Assembly: GCF_028471905.1 (NCBI RefSeq)
Contig: NZ_CP116902.1
Span: forward strand, 1,710,501 to 1,774,500
From: Aneurinibacillus uraniidurans
Lineage (GTDB): Bacteria; Bacillota; Bacilli; Aneurinibacillales; Aneurinibacillaceae
Direction: 5' to 3'
Length of the DNA stretch: 64,000 nucleotides
In this document: positions 61,154 through 64,000 of the stretch, one piece after another
How positions within the stretch are numbered: position 1 is the stretch's first letter
Layout: each line of letters starts with the position of its first letter
Made by a program: the position numbers and the translations under genes
The notes under the pieces: model-generated
Database searches by the model: none
The model's input: only the letters and a program-made list of their open reading frames with translations
Told to the model about the DNA's origin: nothing

Positions 61154-61345
61154 GCTTTGTGTATTATATTCGTAATTTTTCTGTAAAAACGATGCAAAAA
61201 TGCATTTGTAGATGTTTGTCCGCATTGTAGTATCGGATAGACTTTTCAGTGTTTTACGCTTTCATGTAAAAAAATGTACATGTCATTTTGCATTTTTATA
61301 TTCTAAATTACATTGTAAATACATTGTTTTTATTATAAAAATAAT

Positions 61346-61375
61346 TTGGCAAACAAATTGCAAGAAGATTATAAT
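61346..61375 (+). promoter_or_regulatory. Promoter of the GabP-like permease (sigma-A and/or sigma-54)
   Basis: TTGGCA (61346), 18-bp spacer, TATAAT (61370) fits sigma-A. The same bases also fit a -24/-12 sigma-54 promoter: TTGGCA-N-TTGCAA with GG at 61348-61349 and GC at 61360-61361, exactly 10 bp between. ATGCA-AAAA-TGCAT (61192-61205) upstream could be an activator site. Sequence does not decide between them. Confidence 0.5.
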
Positions 61376-61431
61376 GTTTAGAAAATAGACAAAACAGAAA
61401 AAAAGCAATTCGATTAGATTGGAGTGGTGGT

Positions 61432-62817
61432 ATGGCACAGCAAAATGGACTGCATGGAGGATTGAAAGCGCGTCACCTGAAAATGATTTCACTTGGTGGC
61501 GTTATTGGGGCAGGACTTTTCGTAGGAAGTGGAGCGGTTATCGGTTCGACCGGACCGGGGGCAATTGTATCGTATTCCCTGGCTGGCCTGATTGTTATTC
61601 TCGTTATGCGTATGCTAGGTGAGATGGCAACAGTTAAACAAGACAGCGGTTCTTTCGCAGCGTATGCACGTGATATGCTTGGACCGTGGGCTGGATTTAC
61701 AATTGGTTGGTTGTACTGGTTTTTCTGGGTGATTGTTATTGCGATTGAGGCTATTGCCGGAGCGGCGATTGTTCATCAGTGGATTCCATCCATTCCGGTA
61801 TGGGCGTTGAGTTTGATTCTCACAACTTTGTTAACGCTCACAAACTTATATTCGGTAAAATCATTTGGTGAATTTGAATACTGGTTCTCTTTAATTAAAG
61901 TAGTAACAATTGTTGTGTTCCTTGCAGTTGGTGCAGTTATTATCGCAGGTTTCTTCCCAGGAATCGAAGCACCGGGGATGAAAAACTTGACGCAAAACGG
62001 TGGTTTTATGCCGTTCGGTATTCAATCGATTCTTCTTGGTATCGTTATTGTTATTTTCTCTTTCTTTGGAACAGAGATTGCAGCGATCGCAGCAGGTGAG
62101 TCCGATAATCCTGAAAAAGGTGTTATGACGGCTATTAATAGTGTAGTATGGCGAATTCTTATGTTCTTTATCGGTTCCGTTGCGATTCTAGTAACACTTC
62201 TTCCGTGGAATTCAGCGAACTTATTGAAAAGCCCGTTTGTTACGGTGTTTGACATGATCGGTATCCCGGCAGCTGCACAAATTATGAATGTTGTTGTACT
62301 GACATCTGTTCTGTCTTGCTTGAATTCAGCGCTGTACACAAACTCTCGTATGTTGTATGCGCTCGCACAAAAAGGTGATGCACCGAAGTCTTTATTGAAG
62401 GTAAGCGCACGAGGAATTCCGGCTCGTGCTGTATGGGCAAGTACAGCGTTTGCATTTTTGGTTTCGTTCTTTAACTTTGTATCGCCGGACAAGCTGTTCC
62501 TGTTCCTTGTAAACGCATCCGGTGCGATTGCGCTGCTTGTTTACATTGTTATTGCATTCTCGCACATTAGTTTCCGTAAGCAGATGGAACGTGAAAATCC
62601 GAGCGGTTTGAAAATTAAAATGTGGCTCTTCCCGTATCTGTCTTATGCAACGATTGTTGTTCTGTTTGGCATTTTGATTTCAATGGCATTCATTGAATCG
62701 ATGCGTTCACAGTTTTATCTTACGATGCTCATTACAGGTTGTACATTAGTGTATTACTTCTTCTTTCATCGTAAAAAAGCACAGGCTGCTGATAAAGCTG
62801 CATCTGCGAAAATCTAG
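61432..62817 (+). CDS. GabP-like amino acid permease
   Basis: 461 residues, 12 spans. GGLKARHLKMISLGGVIGAG, LVMRMLGEMATVKQDSGSFA, GWLYWFFWVIVIAIEAIAGA, and LNSALYTNSRMLYALAQKGD resemble E. coli GabP more than other AAT permeases. The likely substrate is GABA or a related amino acid. ATG follows GGAGTGGTGG. Divergent from nothing; single gene with own promoter and terminator. Confidence 0.85.
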   Translation: MAQQNGLHGGLKARHLKMISLGGVIGAGLFVGSGAVIGSTGPGAIVSYSLAGLIVILVMRMLGEMATVKQDSGSFAAYARDMLGPWAGFTIGWLYWFFWVIVIAIEAIAGAAIVHQWIPSIPVWALSLILTTLLTLTNLYSVKSFGEFEYWFSLIKVVTIVVFLAVGAVIIAGFFPGIEAPGMKNLTQNGGFMPFGIQSILLGIVIVIFSFFGTEIAAIAAGESDNPEKGVMTAINSVVWRILMFFIGSVAILVTLLPWNSANLLKSPFVTVFDMIGIPAAAQIMNVVVLTSVLSCLNSALYTNSRMLYALAQKGDAPKSLLKVSARGIPARAVWASTAFAFLVSFFNFVSPDKLFLFLVNASGAIALLVYIVIAFSHISFRKQMERENPSGLKIKMWLFPYLSYATIVVLFGILISMAFIESMRSQFYLTMLITGCTLVYYFFFHRKKAQAADKAASAKI

Positions 62818-62838
62818 CTAAGACTAAAGAAGTTACTA

Positions 62839-62886
62839 AAAGAGGCTGACTCTCTTGCTATTTCATAGTGAGGAGACAGCCTCTTC
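62839..62886. terminator. Intrinsic terminator
   Basis: AAGAGGCTG...CTCTC pairs with GAG...CAGCCTCTT, between convergent genes. Confidence 0.78.
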
Positions 62887-62891
62887 TTTGT

Positions 62892-64000
62892 TTAATACGG
62901 TTCTATTTCTTGTCCGGTTTTTATGTCTCGTACATGTGTCCGTATCTGAGGGGTACCAATCGTGCCGCTTGCAGGTGGTTCCACCCCTTGTTCGATCCAT
63001 TCCACCAGCAGATCAAATGCTTGATGTGCATAGGGGAGCAGGGGCTGAAGCTCGTCGTTCACATCAATTCCCGGCGCCTGTACAAGACCGTCAATATGGT
63101 TCCCTTTTTCGATGAGATACATCCGATGCTGCTCGCTTTTTCCTGCCTTGCGAACAAGTTCGGCGTATGGCACAGCGTGAATGGATGGGAAGATCAAGGT
63201 ATCAAGTGATCCGGTCAAACTGATTAATGGAGCATGCAATTTGCCCGTATTTTCAATGCGCTGTACTTGATTTCGTACACTGGCTGGACGGGTAAAATAA
63301 TCATAGTCGGCAAAGATAGCATCGTGCGTCCGATCGCGTGTTAGGCCATTTAGTCGTAAATAATCCGACCAGTGCAAACGATGCGGGGCGTGAGGATCAA
63401 ATACATCCCGGTATATGTTCAGTGTGATAAACCAATAGTAGTCGTCATGAAACGGCCAGAGCATGTCTGAATGATGCGGCACTCCCGCTTGATAAAGTGC
63501 GGCTTGTGCCGCTTTTTGTGTTTCTCCTGTTGCAAAAATAGCATGTGTAGCGTGATTGATGACCGTGCTCAGCGAAGAGATCAAATTCGGTTCATCAGCC
63601 CGCCAAAGTACACCTTCCCAGTCAACACCCCCGTCAAAGAGCGCAGGTTCCCCGGTTTGCTCCGGGTGGTCATGTTCTAATGCGTAGCGCACGACGTAGC
63701 CTCCATTTGAGAGGCCAATCGCGTATGTGGGAATGCGGGTACGACGAGATTTCGTATCATTTGTGCACAAATAATGCTGGGCTGCTTTCGTTATCTCTCG
63801 AAAGCGCAGATGCCATTCCGCCAGGCCGTTGTCGCTTGTTATGAGTGCGTTTTTGGCGGAAGCGAATGGGTCGAGGGGATCGGGAGTCCCCGGCGTGCCT
63901 TTATCGGTTGCGGCGAATGCATAGCCTTTTTCTAGTACATAATCGCTGAATAATAGGTCGGTTGATGTTTCCCCGCGTGTTGCTGGTATGCCTGCCACCA
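62892..64000 (-). CDS. Alpha/beta hydrolase, tannase/feruloyl esterase-like, cut by window edge
   Basis: About 369 residues are visible and the frame is open to the right edge, so the N-terminus is missing; the GTG at 63998 is probably internal. [20 protein letters not shown] and [19 protein letters not shown] (Ser nucleophile in GLSNGG) match tannase-type esterases. A possible Asp is in TGSLDTLIF and His in [10 protein letters not shown] lid-like insertion lies between. Substrate not assigned. No other gene shares the strand in the window. Confidence 0.72.
   Translation of the reverse strand, partial: VAGIPATRGETSTDLLFSDYVLEKGYAFAATDKGTPGTPDPLDPFASAKNALITSDNGLAEWHLRFREITKAAQHYLCTNDTKSRRTRIPTYAIGLSNGGYVVRYALEHDHPEQTGEPALFDGGVDWEGVLWRADEPNLISSLSTVINHATHAIFATGETQKAAQAALYQAGVPHHSDMLWPFHDDYYWFITLNIYRDVFDPHAPHRLHWSDYLRLNGLTRDRTHDAIFADYDYFTRPASVRNQVQRIENTGKLHAPLISLTGSLDTLIFPSIHAVPYAELVRKAGKSEQHRMYLIEKGNHIDGLVQAPGIDVNDELQPLLPYAHQAFDLLVEWIEQGVEPPASGTIGTPQIRTHVRDIKTGQEIEPY

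Noticed and set aside
6874-62886. Recurring GCTGTCTC hairpins (6874, 50682, 62839) as a dispersed repeat family
   Set aside because: Each fits an intrinsic terminator at a gene end or spacer, and similarity outside the stem is low.

Overview
The window is one chromosomal stretch of a low-to-mid GC, Gram-positive, probably spore-forming member of the Bacillales. The genus could be near Aneurinibacillus or Brevibacillus, but the sequence alone does not settle it. The evidence is strong AGGAGG-type ribosome sites, frequent GTG/TTG starts, a Lia-type envelope-stress system, a PAS-rich soluble kinase, an IDEAL-domain gene, DUF2536/DUF2653/DUF3900 proteins, SLH-like secreted proteins and two Gram-positive-type riboswitches (M-box and lysine). 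No rRNA, tRNA, CRISPR array or IS element was seen.

Layout. 1-7.1 kb: end of a GlnL-type response regulator, a DUF2867 protein, an FMN-binding oxidoreductase, secreted proteins, a methyltransferase, an LrgAB/CidAB pair and a lipoprotein nuclease. 7.1-10.7 kb: an envelope-stress operon (small membrane protein, PspA/LiaH, LiaF, LiaS, LiaR). 10.7-17.3 kb: PAS histidine kinase, FG-GAP-like protein, PadR regulator, PQQ-propeller protein and MocR regulator. 17.4-21 kb: a two-gene ABC transporter read leftward behind an M-box magnesium riboswitch and a long leader holding a 43-codon ORF and further RNA structure. 21-25.4 kb: iron alcohol dehydrogenase, threonine dehydratase and an aromatic acid exporter. 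25.6-28.2 kb: a persulfide/sulfane-sulfur operon (rhodanese-MBL, DsrE, TusA-rhodanese, TusA) with paired CstR-like operators at two places. 28.3-44.4 kb: topoisomerase III, renalase-like oxidoreductase, degenerate GGDEF-EAL protein, Fur-boxed PepSY protein, ABC-F ATPase, RNase H-like protein, aspartate kinase, several DUF proteins and FabH.

44.5-49.3 kb holds the most interesting feature. A 104-codon IDEAL-domain gene is split by a 4.4-kb element that encodes a large serine recombinase. A 10-bp direct repeat (ATAAAGGTAA) marks both ends. Joining the halves at this repeat restores one open reading frame with its own ribosome site. This is the architecture of intervening elements such as skin in sigK, but in a different target gene. 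The cargo is two paralogous secreted Ig-like proteins on the opposite strand, plus small ORFs, one directly upstream of the recombinase.

49.3-64 kb: small conserved proteins, an MFS exporter, CapA-like, DUF4855-like and SLH-like cell-surface proteins, a soluble chemoreceptor with a zinc-binding CZB domain, and three APC permeases. The middle permease is LysP behind a lysine riboswitch. A truncated esterase runs off the right edge.
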